A DNA stretch of 6,870 bases from positions 1-6,870 of the forward strand of contig DQVB01000479.1 in assembly GCA_015661985.1 (NCBI GenBank), written 5' to 3'. Under the pieces are notes generated by a model that saw only the letters and a list, made by a program, of their open reading frames with translations, was not told the DNA's origin and made no database searches. The stretch comes from Planctomycetota bacterium. Its GTDB lineage: Bacteria; Planctomycetota; Planctomycetia; Pirellulales; Thermoguttaceae. Below are positions 6,324-6,870 of this stretch, piece by piece (within the stretch, counting starts at the first letter, position 1; each line of letters begins with the position of its first letter). Both the position numbers and the translations under genes were made by a program.

Positions 6324-6768
6324 ATGCCAGGGATCGGACCGGATTTCGACCGCCGCCTCTACGAGATGCTGCACCAACTGGCCGGCGCCACCACCGAAGG
6401 CGCGGACGGGGAGCGCCGAAGGGGCCGCCGACCCTTCGCAGCCGTCCAGCGCATCGCGCCGCGGCCAGCGCATCCCCACGGCCGGCCAGTTCTTCGAAGT
6501 CTGCTGCCGCGACTTGAGTACGTCCGGGTTCTCTTTCCTGCTGCCCCGAATGCCGGATTTCACCTCGCTGGTGGCCGAGCTGCCGGCCGGGGAGCAAGTG
6601 ATCTACGTGACCGCCGAAGTGCTCCATTGCCTCAGCGTCCGCCTCTACCGGTCGGGATCGGTCGTGCCGGTCAGCGGAGAAGGCCCGGCCCAGGGCCGGG
6701 CACCGAAGTCGATGGTGCTGGTGGGGTGCCAGTTCACCGGCCGGTTGGCCAAATTGCCCGACGATTGA
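6324..6768 (+). pseudogene. PilZ-domain protein, apparent one-base frameshift
   Basis: PilZ domains bind cyclic di-GMP and control motility, envelope or biofilm functions. The first frame begins at the ATG at 6324 and reads DFDRRLYEMLHQLAG, then ERRRGRRPFAAVQRIAP (residues 30-46) with the RxxxR c-di-GMP motif. The rest of the fold is one frame later: GQFFEVCCRDLSTSGFSFLL with the DxSxxG motif, then VIYVTAEVLHCLSVRLY and a closing SMVLVGCQFTGRL, with a stop at 6766-6768. The switch lies near 6456-6466, with one base too many (or two too few). Joined length is about 147 residues, normal for a single-domain PilZ protein. Nothing else looks degraded, so a recent mutation or a sequence error is likelier than old decay. 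The C-terminal half alone has an open frame from a TTG at 6514 and an ATG at 6550, but would lack the arginine motif. Confidence 0.72.
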
Positions 6769-6853
6769 CCAGCCCCAGACCTCCCACTGGCTGATCGCCA
6801 GGCAGGCGGCGGCGCGTACGAGGCGTTTTCCTGCCCCGGGCGGAGAGCGTAAA

Positions 6854-6870
6854 ATGGACGGGCTGGCGGC
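6854..6870 (+). other. Possible start of a gene running off the window, or a -10 box
   Basis: An ATG at 6854 follows GGAGAG (6842-6847) with a 6-nt spacer and opens a frame of five codons before the window ends. The same bases contain TAAAAT (6850-6855), which could instead be a -10 box for a gene further right. The sequence shown cannot decide. Confidence 0.2.

Noticed and set aside
1..6870. CRISPR array, tRNA, rRNA, transposase or defence island
   Set aside because: No regularly spaced repeats, cloverleaf, ribosomal RNA stretch, DDE-type protein or known defence domain was seen on either strand.

Overview
The window is about two-thirds GC and gene-dense. It carries four recognisable protein-coding loci on the minus strand and one on the plus strand. 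The high GC, the style of the PilZ protein, the pairing of a Tat-exported DUF362 protein with a multi-cluster Fe-S membrane protein, the often weak Shine-Dalgarno sites and the GTAGCC-type intergenic hairpin together suggest a planctomycete of the Pirellulales type. That placement comes from family resemblance only; no marker gene is present.

Layout from left to right. Positions 7-1638 (minus) encode a polyferredoxin membrane protein that reads as a NapH-like quinol-dehydrogenase anchor fused to a NapG-like four-cluster ferredoxin. Upstream of it in transcription, 1900-2841 (minus) encodes a DUF362 protein with a Tat signal peptide, a strong ribosome binding site and a candidate sigma70 promoter. 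Positions 2842-3301 hold no convincing gene: they contain that leader and promoter plus inverted repeats. Positions 3302-3894 (minus) encode a small two-TM, HAMP, PAS-start protein that is split between two frames at a run of six G and stops a few strands into the PAS fold. Positions 4102-4908 and 4956-6158 (minus) are trpA and trpB, both intact with all key active-site residues. After a 165-bp divergent region with an AT-rich island, a PilZ-domain gene (plus, 6324-6768) appears, again split by a one-base frame change that puts the two c-di-GMP-binding motifs in different frames.

How the genes work together. trpB and trpA form the two-gene tryptophan synthase unit (last two steps of tryptophan synthesis). 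DUF362 and the NapH/NapG-like protein probably form a redox unit at the cytoplasmic membrane; its substrate is unknown. The HAMP/PAS fragment and the PilZ gene are both signalling-type proteins. Both are broken, or need recoding or sequence correction.

Most notable: two independent single-base frame breaks in genes whose motifs are conserved on both sides, and a Fe-S protein with an apparent internal Tat signal between its membrane and ferredoxin halves. I see no CRISPR array, insertion sequence, tRNA, rRNA or phage-defence system. The strongest unexplained biology is the DUF362/Fe-S pair, which is uncharacterised rather than demonstrably new.
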